Source: a virus
Strand: one strand, 5' to 3'
IMG/VR virus record: IMGVR_UViG_3300021365_000005
Coordinates: 33,457 to 97,456 of that record
DNA length: 64,000 bases
Shown: positions 1 to 8,914 of the stretch, in pieces
Layout: each line of letters starts with the position of its first letter
Numbering within the stretch: position 1 is the stretch's first letter
The notes under the pieces: generated by a model
Told to the model about the DNA's origin: nothing
Seen by the model: only the letters and a program-made list of their open reading frames with translations
Database searches by the model: none
Translations under genes and position numbers: made by a program

Positions 1-152
1 TACTTTTCCGGTTTTACTTTTACTTTTTCAGGCTTTTGATGTATAGTTGCAACCTTATTTAATAGCGCTGCTACTACATGAGAATCTCCTCCTCGAATTT
101 GGAGCTCTGACAATGCTTTGTGTATTAATGCTAATTCTTCTTTTTCAAACAT
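1..152 (-). CDS. Small phage protein, cut by window edge
   Basis: The reading frame opens with ATG at 152 and runs off the left edge of the window, so only about 50 residues are visible. It begins MFEKEELALIHKAL and turns Lys/Pro-rich towards the edge. It resembles the next small gene (214-381): both have a short charged start, a K-E-E-L helix and an amphipathic second helix, so the two may be diverged duplicates. I do not recognise a function. It sits downstream of the adhesin cassette. Confidence 0.6.
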   Translation of the reverse strand, partial: MFEKEELALIHKALSELQIRGGDSHVVAALLNKVATIHQKPEKVKVKPEK

Positions 153-213
153 AACTATTCCTTTATTTAATTAATATCTAGCTAATATATGACAAAAAGT
201 TTACAATAAAAAA

Positions 214-381
214 TTATTGGGTGATTATTTTTTGCAATTTTACTGCTGTTTGGTAAACTAGCTGAACATCTTTGCCATCAAATTTAGAGTCTGCTACTAG
301 TTTTAATAGGAATTCTAATTCTTCTTTTGATAAAGTTGTTGAAATTTTTTCTTTCTTTTTGTCTTTGGATAATATTCCCAT
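214..381 (-). CDS. Small alpha-helical phage protein (55 aa)
   Basis: A 55-residue frame from ATG at 381 to TAA at 214. A basic start (MGILSKDKKKEK) is followed by two predicted helices around KEELEFLLKLVADSKF and VQLVYQTAVKLQKII. Short proteins of this pattern are common at the ends of fibre modules in uncultured marine phages, but no function is known to me. The coding strand just upstream (about 397-404) reads TATAAATA, the classical T4 late promoter octamer in the correct orientation, which differs from the motif upstream of most other genes here. Confidence 0.6.
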   Translation of the reverse strand: MGILSKDKKKEKISTTLSKEELEFLLKLVADSKFDGKDVQLVYQTAVKLQKIITQ

Positions 382-402
382 AGGTTATAACTCTTATTTT
401 AT

Positions 403-2457
403 TTATACGTGGAAGTAAATTTCTCCAGCGCTATCAACTCTCATGTTTCCATCTACATTTGCTTTTACTGATTCTGCACCATCGGCTGAGCCTGAAAATA
501 CCCCTACAAAGTGGACTTTGGTTGCTCCTAGGTTTGTGGTGAGTTCAGGTGAGCCGCCAGCATAACCCATACCAAAACGGCCTTTATTTCCTATTCCACT
601 ATCATACATTAAAGTGTTACTTTGTGTCGGGTCTTGACCAAAGGTTATACCAAAGTCAAAGGTGTTAAGCTCTGCTCCTTTTCCCATAAGAAAACAACTA
701 TCAGAAATTATTAAGTTTTCAGATTTAAATATAGTAACATTTTCTGCATCGGAAATATTTAGATTTCCTGGTATGGTGATAACGTCGTTTACACTAGTTC
801 CAAAAGCCAAAGTATTACTTTCAAAAGGCCCTGCAAGTAATAGTGCTACGGAATCTTCTTCTGTTCCTTTTGAAAGTCCTCCATTGGCGAAACTTAAAAA
901 TTGGTCATCGGCTCCTACGGCAGAAGCTGTCCAGTCTGTGTTATTGACATTAACCCCTCCGGCAATATCTTCGATAGTAATAGCAGGTGTGGTTGTTGCA
1001 TTTGTAAGTGTTAGGAATAGCCCATCTATAGTTGAACCACCTTCTAATGGAGCTACTGACATTGATGTTACCGTACCTGTAGTAGCCGAATAGTTTGGTA
1101 GGCCTTCTACAACTTTAGTTTTTAATGCACCTAGAGAGTGTTCGTAAAGCAGACCAGAAGTGGTCGCATTTGGATAATGGTGCTCGTACATTAAAGTATC
1201 GTTAGTTGCAAAAGATTCTGAAGGGATATGCGTGTGGCGGGATATTATACTACCGGTAAATCTAGAACCTGATATAGAGGTATTTGCATAAGCTGGGGCA
1301 TTAAAGGACCCTGAAACGATCATAACAGAGATCACACCAGAATCTTTAATTTTTATACCATCGGCATCTAATCCTAGACCTGAAGTGCGTCCTGCATCTT
1401 CCCAAAGCTGTAGCGCCATTGTTGCAGGAGCTTGGAAATTAAAGTGTTGGAAGCCAGAGCCAGTGTTGAATCCCGTGGACATTGTTAATGCCCCGAAAGC
1501 AACCTGTGAAGCGGCTATACCCGTTAGGCCTGAACCAGTACCTGTGAATGATGCTGCTAGGAATCCTTGTGAAGCCGTAAAGTCTGTAGTGAAACTATGA
1601 GAAGCGGTAGCATGTGCTCCCATAACAACTGAACTAGTTGTCTGTGATGTCACAAACTCGTTAAAGTCCGTTCCGTTGTAGTAAAATGTTCCGTCGACAC
1701 CTAGGTCCCCGAAATTACTAGAGCCGGAAGCAATCAACGTAGAAGCTGTTAAATATGATACCTGTAATCCTCCAAATGGTCCTGTATGAGTATGGTCCCC
1801 AGCATTTACAGCACCTACCTGAAAAGGGTTAGTAAGAGGATTGGTGGTCTGTATATCAATATGATTGCTTCCAATATCAATATTGAAATTACCATTAATA
1901 CTACCAGCTTCGTTTGACCCTGCGTCATCAGAACCAAGAGCCCCCACCGAAGTCCATGCTTGAGCGTTGCTCGATGAAACATCTCCTTGTCTATTGGTTG
2001 CAGTTAAATCACTATATGCAATGTCACCAACACCGGTGCCATTTGTGAGCTCGGTGTTGGTATAGTTTGTTGAATGGATTACTTGGCCAGGAACATCGCT
2101 TCCCCATGCATAGTGAACTTCTGTGGTGTTGGTTGTTGTTGAAGACCCACTATAGTGAGGAATACTGTCGTGATCTAGAGTGCCTTCATTAATACTCATA
2201 GTAAAGGCTGTGGCACCTTCTTCTTCTGTGCTTAAAGAAAGTCCTGTTGCAACATCGTACGTGGTGTTGATCCCGCCTAGATCTGATTGGGTGATAGGAA
2301 GGAAATTTCCAGCAGCGTCATGAACTAATACTTTATCTTCTATAGCCCCGCCGTTTGAAGCTAGAGGGGTTACTTGTAGTTCCCCTGTAGGAATTGTTAG
2401 TTGAGTTAACTCCGCGGAGCCTGATTCAACTATTACTTTTTTCCATGTACTTGGCAT
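403..2457 (-). CDS. Tail fibre/adhesin-like structural protein
   Basis: A 684-residue, Gly/Ser/Thr/Asn-rich protein of low charge, typical of beta-structured phage fibre or appendage proteins. It has phrases such as GTGSGLTGIAASQ and TASHSFTTDFTASQ, which recur in related marine phage fibres. It is a paralogue of the next gene upstream (2486-4321): both open with a WKK-(V/I)-I start, share the GINTTY/GTNTTY region, and end with a related domain (FGITFGQ versus VGIQFGE; GRFGMGY versus GRFGVNY). A Shine-Dalgarno GGAG precedes ATG at 2457. The exact virion location is inferred, not shown. Confidence 0.75.
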   Translation of the reverse strand: MPSTWKKVIVESGSAELTQLTIPTGELQVTPLASNGGAIEDKVLVHDAAGNFLPITQSDLGGINTTYDVATGLSLSTEEEGATAFTMSINEGTLDHDSIPHYSGSSTTTNTTEVHYAWGSDVPGQVIHSTNYTNTELTNGTGVGDIAYSDLTATNRQGDVSSSNAQAWTSVGALGSDDAGSNEAGSINGNFNIDIGSNHIDIQTTNPLTNPFQVGAVNAGDHTHTGPFGGLQVSYLTASTLIASGSSNFGDLGVDGTFYYNGTDFNEFVTSQTTSSVVMGAHATASHSFTTDFTASQGFLAASFTGTGSGLTGIAASQVAFGALTMSTGFNTGSGFQHFNFQAPATMALQLWEDAGRTSGLGLDADGIKIKDSGVISVMIVSGSFNAPAYANTSISGSRFTGSIISRHTHIPSESFATNDTLMYEHHYPNATTSGLLYEHSLGALKTKVVEGLPNYSATTGTVTSMSVAPLEGGSTIDGLFLTLTNATTTPAITIEDIAGGVNVNNTDWTASAVGADDQFLSFANGGLSKGTEEDSVALLLAGPFESNTLAFGTSVNDVITIPGNLNISDAENVTIFKSENLIISDSCFLMGKGAELNTFDFGITFGQDPTQSNTLMYDSGIGNKGRFGMGYAGGSPELTTNLGATKVHFVGVFSGSADGAESVKANVDGNMRVDSAGEIYFHV

Positions 2458-2485
2458 TTATTTTCTCTCCATTACTGCTTTTGAT

Positions 2486-4321
2486 CTATGCGTAGATATA
2501 CATATTACCACCTGAATGTCTGATGTTTCCTATCTGATCTGCCTTAGCGTTCGTTGCTTCTGCCTCTGATCCATTTATTACAGCAGCAAAGTGATAGTCG
2601 GCTGCAACATCTTGAGGAGTTTCAGAATTCCAAATGTCAATATCATTATTATAGTTGACCCCAAATCTACCATTACTTCCACTATAGTTGGTTTCCCATA
2701 CTAGCATATTACCTTGCGATGCCGCTTCTCCAAATTGAATTCCCACGTCTGTTGTAGTGGACCCAGATCCAATCAATATAAACTTATCTTTGATTTCTAG
2801 GTTTGTAGAAGCTATTGATGTTAGGGTTCCTTCTACAATTAGATCACCTGCAATTGTAATAGTGTCTGAGGCATCTCCAAAGGTGAGGTTTCCAAGGTTG
2901 GCATTTAATAAAGCCCCGGCTGCAGCAGCTGGTGTGGTTTGACCTGTTCCACCGTGGTCTATAGCAAGAGCTGCGCCTGACCAATTATCATCGTTTATTT
3001 GAACCGCACCACCAAGAGTAATTACCGGGGTATTGCCTCCACTGCTTTCAAGGGATAGACCTGAGACGTTTGAGTCTGCTGTGACAGCCGTTACCGTTCC
3101 CACTTCTGTTGTGAAGTCTAGAGAACTACTTATAAAGCTAGTTATATCAGCAAGGGTTGTGGACTTGATAGTAGCAGTGTCTGCGTCTTGGATTAGGAAT
3201 TTATTTGTTGAATTAAGTGAATTAGCAGCAACATTGTCAAGCGCAGATATAAAACTCGGTGCTAAGTGTTCAGATAGAATAGCCCCAACACCAATTTTAT
3301 CATTAGTAACTGCTCCGGGAGCTATTTGACTAGTTCCTACTCCATCATCTTTAATTCTAATACCTGCACTACCTAGCTGAAGAGTGTTTCCATTTAAGTC
3401 AACAGTAAATGTCCTATCGCCAGAACCATCATAGGAATTAGCGCTAATACCATGACCATCATGAAGAGTTCCCAATCCAGAAATACCCGATCCTGGGATT
3501 CCCGTTAAGTTGGATCCATCACCTGTGAATGTCGAAGCAGAAACTCCACCGCTTGCTGTTACACTTCCTGAAAAATAGTGGCTATCGCCTTCGTTATTTC
3601 CCCAAACTGTGGATCCTGTAATAACCCCAGCTGCAGCGTTCTCAAATGTGTATGCATTAAATGTAAGACTTCCGTCTACTGCAAGGGATCCTGTTATGGT
3701 TGCGTTTGAAGCGGAAATCCCCGTTGTTGCAGTAATCGTACCAGCTATTTCGGAATTCCCTGCAAGGAGTATATTCTCAGTGACGAGCACTGAAGCAGAC
3801 ACGACTGATGCAGAAACTATACCCGTTGTTGTGATATCACCAAATCCTGAGACTATTGATCCTCCAGATAAAGCCCCTACAGAAGTTACATGTGTTTGAG
3901 CTGCATCAAGATTAATTGTGGTTCCATCAATCGTAACTCCGGTGCCTCCTGTGTAGGTCGTATCCGAGTAGTTAGATTCATGAATATTAGAAGAAGTAGT
4001 TGCTGCCCAATTAACGTGTTGATCTTCAAAATAGCCTGAAAGCTGGGAGTGAGTTATTTCTGCTGGTACTACGGAGAATGTGTTGTTTGAACCTGCATCT
4101 TGAAGTCCATCTCCGGGTACGTATGTGGTATTAGTACCAGCAACCGAGCTTTGTGCAATAGATCTTAAGTTTCCACTACCATCAATTGTTACTACACGAT
4201 CACCAGTGCTTCCAGGAGTCCCTGCTGTTATTGCGGTTCCTAGATTTACCCCGACACTAGCTGTGACTGATGCTAGAGTTGCGTCGCTGCCGCTTAATAT
4301 AATTTTTTTCCAAATTGCCAT
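2486..4321 (-). CDS. Tail fibre/adhesin-like structural protein, paralogue of 403-2457
   Basis: A 611-residue Gly/Ser/Thr-rich protein beginning MAIWKKIILSGSDATL. The middle contains the ITASGxISAS type repeats (for example ITATTGISASNATITGS) found in many marine phage fibres, then GDGSNLTGIPG. The C-terminal roughly 110 residues match the C-terminus of the neighbour at 403-2457 in spacing and in key positions (VGIQFGE, GRFGV, NIRHSGGNMYIY). The pair probably arose by duplication. Only a weak GAG ribosome site precedes the ATG. Confidence 0.75.
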   Translation of the reverse strand: MAIWKKIILSGSDATLASVTASVGVNLGTAITAGTPGSTGDRVVTIDGSGNLRSIAQSSVAGTNTTYVPGDGLQDAGSNNTFSVVPAEITHSQLSGYFEDQHVNWAATTSSNIHESNYSDTTYTGGTGVTIDGTTINLDAAQTHVTSVGALSGGSIVSGFGDITTTGIVSASVVSASVLVTENILLAGNSEIAGTITATTGISASNATITGSLAVDGSLTFNAYTFENAAAGVITGSTVWGNNEGDSHYFSGSVTASGGVSASTFTGDGSNLTGIPGSGISGLGTLHDGHGISANSYDGSGDRTFTVDLNGNTLQLGSAGIRIKDDGVGTSQIAPGAVTNDKIGVGAILSEHLAPSFISALDNVAANSLNSTNKFLIQDADTATIKSTTLADITSFISSSLDFTTEVGTVTAVTADSNVSGLSLESSGGNTPVITLGGAVQINDDNWSGAALAIDHGGTGQTTPAAAAGALLNANLGNLTFGDASDTITIAGDLIVEGTLTSIASTNLEIKDKFILIGSGSTTTDVGIQFGEAASQGNMLVWETNYSGSNGRFGVNYNNDIDIWNSETPQDVAADYHFAAVINGSEAEATNAKADQIGNIRHSGGNMYIYA

Positions 4322-4342
4322 GTTGTTTACTCGTTATAGATT

Positions 4343-5524
4343 CTAATATGTTGTTGCGTTAAACCTAGGGGTTCTTTCAGCTATTGAGGTATCCATCGGG
4401 ATTGCGTAGCCTGAACTAGTTCCACTTGCCGAAGGAAATACATATATTCCTGGTAAAGCTGGAGTTGCTAGGGTAACGTCTCCGAAGATATGGGATCCTG
4501 AATTTGGTCCAAATCCCTTCCAAAATTCAAAAGGGGCTGTGGCCTGAGATCCTGATACGAAATATATGGTTCCTCCAGATCCAGTAGCTCCTGACATAGA
4601 TACATCTGATATTGCATACGTTCTAAGAAATGATTGTGACGCTACTACGGATCCTGTTGGAAAGTGAAGAATATTTGTTTTTGGAGCAAAGTCATATGCT
4701 TCATCCGGTCCATCACCTAAAGCCTTAAGAAATCCAGTGTGCGTGACAAAATCTTTATAGTAAGGTTGTGCAGTATAAGAACCAGATCCCCAGTTAGTTC
4801 CAATAACCGAGGCTGTTGTTGAACTTGATGATCCATAAGGAGTCCAAATAGATGAACTTGCATATGTTTCAGAGCTATATTCAGATCCTGTAAAACTATG
4901 GAAAGCTATGCTTCTTGATGGGAAAGATCCTGCAAAACTCATTGTTTCCATTGGAAGGGTAAACTCAACAATAGTTGTGTTTCCAGCAATACTACCACCT
5001 CCTGCTTTGAGTATGATGTTTGTTGCGTTTGTGGATGTGTTGTAAATTGAAAGTAAGTTTGTTTGACCATCTCCTATAAATGCTACAGGAACTTCCCAAC
5101 TAGCTGTTGCTGGAGCAGATGCCGTGGAAGATCCAGTATAAGAACTAGAATCTATTTGCACGATAAGAGCAGGAAAATTTACAGCATTAAATGATGTACT
5201 TATTTGACTTTTAGCTGCAGAAGATAATGAACTAGAATTAAGAAAATTCGTCATATCTACTTTAAATCTATCCCTTTCCATTGCAGTATATGATAGGCCA
5301 CTTCCAGTGTCGTAGATATAATATCCATCAGGATAGTCTGGGGCGGTTACAATAGAATCCCTATTGAAAAACCCAGTTGAGTTTTTAGATGCCTTAGCAC
5401 CTTGCTGAAGGGTTAGAGGTAGCCTGTGTTTTGGTCTAAACTCAAGAGCGTTTGTAGAGTCACCTACTGATGCAGATAACTGTGCCCATGTTTTCATTTC
5501 CCACTTATTTTTGTATAATGACAT
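4343..5524 (-). CDS. Virion structural protein, fibre cassette
   Basis: A 393-residue Ser/Thr/Gly/Tyr-rich protein. It begins MSLYKNKWEMKTWAQLSASVGDS and ends ISIAERTPRFNATTY-like (IAERTPRFN). Its composition and position inside the adhesin cassette suggest a tail-surface or fibre-attachment protein. I do not recognise a named family. A TATATAAATATC motif on the plus strand (GATATTTATATA on the coding strand) lies 17 bases before the start, followed by AAAGGA, so this gene may head its own late transcript. Confidence 0.65.
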   Translation of the reverse strand: MSLYKNKWEMKTWAQLSASVGDSTNALEFRPKHRLPLTLQQGAKASKNSTGFFNRDSIVTAPDYPDGYYIYDTGSGLSYTAMERDRFKVDMTNFLNSSSLSSAAKSQISTSFNAVNFPALIVQIDSSSYTGSSTASAPATASWEVPVAFIGDGQTNLLSIYNTSTNATNIILKAGGGSIAGNTTIVEFTLPMETMSFAGSFPSRSIAFHSFTGSEYSSETYASSSIWTPYGSSSSTTASVIGTNWGSGSYTAQPYYKDFVTHTGFLKALGDGPDEAYDFAPKTNILHFPTGSVVASQSFLRTYAISDVSMSGATGSGGTIYFVSGSQATAPFEFWKGFGPNSGSHIFGDVTLATPALPGIYVFPSASGTSSGYAIPMDTSIAERTPRFNATTY

Positions 5525-5540
5525 TGGTTTTAAATCCTTT

Positions 5541-5552
5541 TATATAAATATC
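5541..5552 (-). promoter_or_regulatory. GATATTTATA late-promoter-like motif before 4343-5524
   Basis: The coding strand reads GATATTTATATA, overlapping the stop codon of the upstream gene. It is one of a family of near-identical sites placed before minus-strand genes. Placing a start of transcription 6-7 bases downstream would give a short leader containing the AAAGGA ribosome site. Confidence 0.5.
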
Positions 5553-6171
5553 AGTTGCCAAGGTAAAAGTCCCCGGAGGCACTATAGAACATACCACCAG
5601 TAACTGGGGTAGGAGTTGTGTCGAATTGGCCTAATATTGTTACCCCCTGGAGGTTTATTACAAATTTAGTGTCTTCAGAGTTATGAGCTCTAACTACAAA
5701 TAAGTCATTTACCCCATCTCCCTGAATGCTTACTTTTGAACTAGTAACTAAAGGAGCAAATAATGATTCAGAAAGATGTAGTTCGTGCTGAGGGTTTATA
5801 ATGTGTAGTCCTACATTATCACCAACAACTGTGAATGGATTCCCAATTATATTACCAAATGCAGGGTTGGCTATAGCAGCAGGAAAAGCCATATTGTCTG
5901 TAACGGTTACTGCAGTAGAGTCTGCAATTGTTATAGCAACTTGGTTTGGCGAATCAACTGCGACTTGAACTTGAACGGTTGTTGCAGGCTCTGTTGATAT
6001 GTTTTCAACGACTGGGGAAGTTGTTATGGTACCACCCTCTAATACACTAACAGCAGAACTTATTGATATAGTGCCACCTGCTAAAATATCATTAATATCT
6101 AGACTATATACAGCAATGTCGGAAACACTTATCGATTCTGAATCGTCATGTATTTCAACCGATTGTAGCAA
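5551..6171 (-). CDS. Fibre-associated structural protein with non-ATG start
   Basis: A 206-residue Ser/Thr/Val-rich beta-type protein ending GGMFYSASGDFYLGN, a terminal phrase typical of phage fibre subunits. There is no ATG near the beginning: the frame opens a few bases after the TAA of the upstream gene (6175-6546), and the first usable codon is TTG at 6171, with ATT as an alternative. The upstream end contains ACGAGATAA, giving a weak GAG ribosome site, so translation is probably coupled to the previous gene. The next in-frame Met lies roughly 90 residues in, which would remove much of the protein. Confidence 0.6.
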   Translation of the reverse strand: MLQSVEIHDDSESISVSDIAVYSLDINDILAGGTISISSAVSVLEGGTITTSPVVENISTEPATTVQVQVAVDSPNQVAITIADSTAVTVTDNMAFPAAIANPAFGNIIGNPFTVVGDNVGLHIINPQHELHLSESLFAPLVTSSKVSIQGDGVNDLFVVRAHNSEDTKFVINLQGVTILGQFDTTPTPVTGGMFYSASGDFYLGN

Positions 6172-6174
6172 TAG

Positions 6175-6546
6175 TTATCTCGTAACTTCTGGAGATAACT
6201 TTATCGAGCCTTGTAGTAATCTAGTTACTGTTGAAGAAGCAGGATCTTCTATTTCAATATCATAAACTGCTGAATCAAATGTGTAGTTCTTTGTAACAGA
6301 TGCTTCAATTCTAAGCTGTATAGTACCACTAGCTGTGGAATTGGTAGTAGCTAGTATAGTCATGCCACTTCCAGTTTCAAATGACCCTCCAACCACAGGA
6401 GCAGCATCTGTTATAGCATCTCGTATATGCATTCGTACTAAATAGCCATTTAGATCTACAACATTAGCACTTGAATCTTTATATGTGAATTGCTTTACTA
6501 CTGTTGTTCCTTGTTCTATGGTAAAATTATAAATGCCGGCTGCCAT
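6175..6546 (-). CDS. Small virion protein, BppU-like beta domain
   Basis: A 123-residue protein beginning MAAGIYNFTIEQGTTVVKQF, with YKDSSANVVDLNGYLVRMHIRD and DIEIEDPASSTVTRLLQG. This layout (fibre start, 'nature of the gradient' strand pair, then a strand ending in a GxI motif) resembles the N-terminal domain of phage baseplate upper proteins (BppU type), although that match is from memory. It has a strong Shine-Dalgarno sequence (TTTAGGAGACCCACATG) and a GTATATTTATA motif 31 bases upstream, so it looks like the first gene of the left adhesin transcript. Confidence 0.7.
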   Translation of the reverse strand: MAAGIYNFTIEQGTTVVKQFTYKDSSANVVDLNGYLVRMHIRDAITDAAPVVGGSFETGSGMTILATTNSTASGTIQLRIEASVTKNYTFDSAVYDIEIEDPASSTVTRLLQGSIKLSPEVTR

Positions 6547-6576
6547 GTGGGTCTCCTAAACGTGATTGTACTTCCA

Positions 6577-6588
6577 TATATAAATATA
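6577..6588 (-). promoter_or_regulatory. TATATTTATA late-promoter-like motif before 6175-6546
   Basis: The coding strand reads GTATATTTATATATGG, 31 bases before the ATG, followed by the AGGAGA ribosome site. It belongs to the recurring motif family and lies in the gap between the phoH-like gene and the adhesin cassette. Confidence 0.5.
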
Positions 6589-6611
6589 CAAAAAAGTACT
6601 AAATGAATACA

Positions 6612-7292
6612 CTATAAAACTTTACCAGGTCTATCTTCATAAGCCTGAAGTATAAGTTTTAGTATTGGGTGTCTGTGATTTTCTAATAACTCGATGGTGT
6701 GTAGTCCAGCTACAGTTTTAATTGATTGCAAAAACTTTAACCCAGACTCTCCTGTAGACTTTAGATCTATTTGATCTGAATCTCCGCAAAACAACATTTT
6801 AGATCCTTTACCTATTCTTTGAAGAATCATTAAGGTTTGTTCATGGGTCAAGTTTTGGGCCTCATCTACAATTATTACAGAATTTGTAAAAGTACGGCCT
6901 CTCATATAAGATACAGGAACTATTTCAATTTGTCTATTACTTATCATAGCGTCTATACGCTCGCGCCTAAGTAGCTGATACATGTTTCCATATACAGGTG
7001 CTACCCATGGATCCATTTTGTCATCAATACCTCCTGGTAGATATCCCAGATCTTCTTTAGATATTGTAGGCCTTGTGATTATTATTTTTTCAACATGTTT
7101 ATCTAAGGCTAGGTTTAGTGCTATTTGACATGCTAATAAGGTTTTTCCAGATCCTGCATTTCCTAGTACGATTGACACATCATTTTCTAAGATTATAGAC
7201 TTTGCTTTTTTTTGCTCTGGGTTTAGAGATAATAAAAACCTATATCCTTTTTTATTATTTTTAGGCTTAACTTTTGAAAAACTTGTAGACAT
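6612..7292 (-). CDS. phoH: PhoH-like ATPase
   Basis: A 226-residue P-loop ATPase. Walker A is GNAGSGKT at residues 44-51 and Walker B is VIIVDEAQN at about 139-147. The sequence ITRPTISKEDLGYLPG and the sensor region LFCGDSDQIDL are hallmarks of the PhoH family, which is related to the helicase core of RecD-type proteins and is widespread in marine phages. The cellular role is uncertain (RNA or phosphate-stress related roles have been proposed). It lies directly downstream of the capsid gene but behind a terminator, with its own GATATTTATA motif and an AAAGGAGA ribosome site. Confidence 0.93.
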   Translation of the reverse strand: MSTSFSKVKPKNNKKGYRFLLSLNPEQKKAKSIILENDVSIVLGNAGSGKTLLACQIALNLALDKHVEKIIITRPTISKEDLGYLPGGIDDKMDPWVAPVYGNMYQLLRRERIDAMISNRQIEIVPVSYMRGRTFTNSVIIVDEAQNLTHEQTLMILQRIGKGSKMLFCGDSDQIDLKSTGESGLKFLQSIKTVAGLHTIELLENHRHPILKLILQAYEDRPGKVL

Positions 7293-7312
7293 TAAGATCT
7301 CCTTTTCTTTAC

Positions 7313-7322
7313 TATAAATATC
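7313..7322 (-). promoter_or_regulatory. GATATTTATA late-promoter-like motif before phoH
   Basis: The coding strand reads GAGATATTTATAG, 21 bases before the phoH ATG and just downstream of the capsid-gene terminator. Initiation 6-7 bases further on would give a leader beginning just before AAAAGGAGA. This placement between a terminator and a gene supports promoter function in the minus orientation. Confidence 0.55.
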
Positions 7323-7327
7323 TCACA

Positions 7328-7360
7328 CAAAAAAAGAGACTCAAATTAATGAGCCTCTTT
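7328..7360 (-). terminator. Rho-independent terminator after the major capsid gene
   Basis: On the minus strand AAAGAGGCTCA, loop, TGAGTCTCTTT forms a hairpin of about 12 base pairs (one G-U pair) and is followed by a run of T. It stands 25 bases after the capsid stop codon and isolates phoH from capsid transcription. Confidence 0.85.
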
Positions 7361-7384
7361 CGTAGAATTATACTAAACTTAAAC

Positions 7385-8893
7385 TTAAAGGATGTTTGAA
7401 ACTGTTAGCTTAGCGTAGAAGTCTTTACGAACTACTTTCTTAGCATAACGTGTCATTACACCTTTACGTGGAGTAAAGTTGTTTGGATCATAAACCAATG
7501 GAGTCATGATTAGTGGGATATATGGAGCGTAAACCGCACCTGTTTCAAGGAATTGATTTCCTCGGAATCCTATAATCATATCTGCAGAGTTCCAATATGG
7601 ATTCTTGTAAACCTTATAACGGTTTGCAAAGTTTCCAATTTTTTCTACACCTGCTGCAAATCCATCTGTATTTCCATCTGTATCTACTGCGAAACTAGGA
7701 ATAGTTTCAAGAACAGTAGCAACATCAGGAGAACAAACGATAAAGTTTGCACCACCACGCATTGTCGCTCTGTGGATCTTATTAGATAGCTTTTGGATTT
7801 CATATCCAATAGTAGCATTGTGTGTACCTAACGTGTAAGCCCAAGGACCTGAAGACGTTTGATATCCCTTAGCAGAAGCATTTGTTGGATCACCGACCCA
7901 AGTGCCGCTAAAGCCAGCAGAAGAGTGTAGCATTTCAAGGATCTCTAGATCGATTTCCATTGCAATGTACTCAGATAACATTGAAGTTAATTCTGCTTCA
8001 GCATCAATTGAGTGATACGCATTTAAATCTTGTGCAAACTCTGGAGTCCATACAACTTTTAACTTACGTGTCTTAGCAACTAAAGCCTCTGACTCTAGAG
8101 AAACCTCTAGTTCTGGAATATTTAGTTGAGCTTCCTCAAGTTCATTTCCAACAGTGTGCTGGGCCTCGAAATCACCACGAAGACCAGCTGCAGTAGATAC
8201 ATCACCATTCTGTTCAAGTTGGTGATAGTGTACTGTTACAACGTCAGTTGCACCAGGCATACCACTGAATGTTACCTCACCGGTTGCTTGATCAAAAGAA
8301 GTAGCAGCGTATTCAGTAGATCCTGATACAGCGTATGCTGAAAGACCCATGTCTAAATCTGCCTTTGTAAAGCCACCTGCATTAAGCTTGGTTCCCTTAG
8401 CAGCTAGAGTAACTGAAGCAGTTGATTGGGGAGCTCGCATAGAGTAAGCAGAACGACCAGGACCAGGATAAAGACCTTTTGTAAAGTCAGTTGTAGCTGC
8501 CTTTCCGTTTGATCCGAATATTGACTGTGTGTTGTCTACTGGGAATTTATCATTACCATATTTGAAATCCAACCAGAAAACTAGACCTGAAGGTAAGTTC
8601 ATTGGTTGTACCGATACGAAATCTTTTGCTGAGATTTCTGCAAAGATACGTCTTACTAGGGGAAGAGCTACGCCATTCCACTCATCATTAGCTGTTGCAG
8701 TGTTGTTTGCCTCAGAGATAAGTTGTTTAGCTTGGTTTTCCAAAAGAATAGCAGTGTTATGTTTATCATATTCACCACCAAGTCCTTCTAAAAGTCCAGT
8801 CTTTTCCCATTTAGTAACGTAGCCTTGTGTTTCATTGCGTTGTGTCGCAAATGCTGCCTTAGAATCTTGCAGCAAGTTTGAAATATTTGACAT
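7385..8893 (-). CDS. 23: Major capsid protein (T4 gp23 family)
   Basis: A 502-residue protein at the T4 gp23 position: after protease and scaffold genes, with the longest head-shell reading frame. It begins MSNISNLLQDSKAAF. A likely prohead-protease site, LISE then ANNT (cut after Glu61), sits where T4 gp23 is cut (after residue 65), so the mature chain would begin at Ala62. Conserved gp23 phrases include VRRIFAEISAKDFVSVQPM and the C-terminal GVMTRYAKKVVRKDFYAKL. It has an excellent ribosome site (TTTAGGAGACAATAATG) and a strong terminator, as expected for the most abundant virion protein. Confidence 0.95.
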   Translation of the reverse strand: MSNISNLLQDSKAAFATQRNETQGYVTKWEKTGLLEGLGGEYDKHNTAILLENQAKQLISEANNTATANDEWNGVALPLVRRIFAEISAKDFVSVQPMNLPSGLVFWLDFKYGNDKFPVDNTQSIFGSNGKAATTDFTKGLYPGPGRSAYSMRAPQSTASVTLAAKGTKLNAGGFTKADLDMGLSAYAVSGSTEYAATSFDQATGEVTFSGMPGATDVVTVHYHQLEQNGDVSTAAGLRGDFEAQHTVGNELEEAQLNIPELEVSLESEALVAKTRKLKVVWTPEFAQDLNAYHSIDAEAELTSMLSEYIAMEIDLEILEMLHSSAGFSGTWVGDPTNASAKGYQTSSGPWAYTLGTHNATIGYEIQKLSNKIHRATMRGGANFIVCSPDVATVLETIPSFAVDTDGNTDGFAAGVEKIGNFANRYKVYKNPYWNSADMIIGFRGNQFLETGAVYAPYIPLIMTPLVYDPNNFTPRKGVMTRYAKKVVRKDFYAKLTVSNIL

Positions 8894-8914
8894 TATTGTC
8901 TCCTAAATTTTAAA

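Noticed and set aside
397-404. TATAAATA in the classical T4 late orientation as the general late promoter here
   Set aside because: It was found only at this place; most genes have the opposite-sense motif. It is noted in the adjacent gene entry but not generalised.
662-1093. Plus-strand open frame of 143 codons inside the left fibre gene
   Set aside because: It lies antisense to a clear fibre frame, has Val/Ser/Pro-rich shadow composition and no ribosome site. The same reasoning applies to the other plus-strand frames across the window; no plus-strand gene could be supported.
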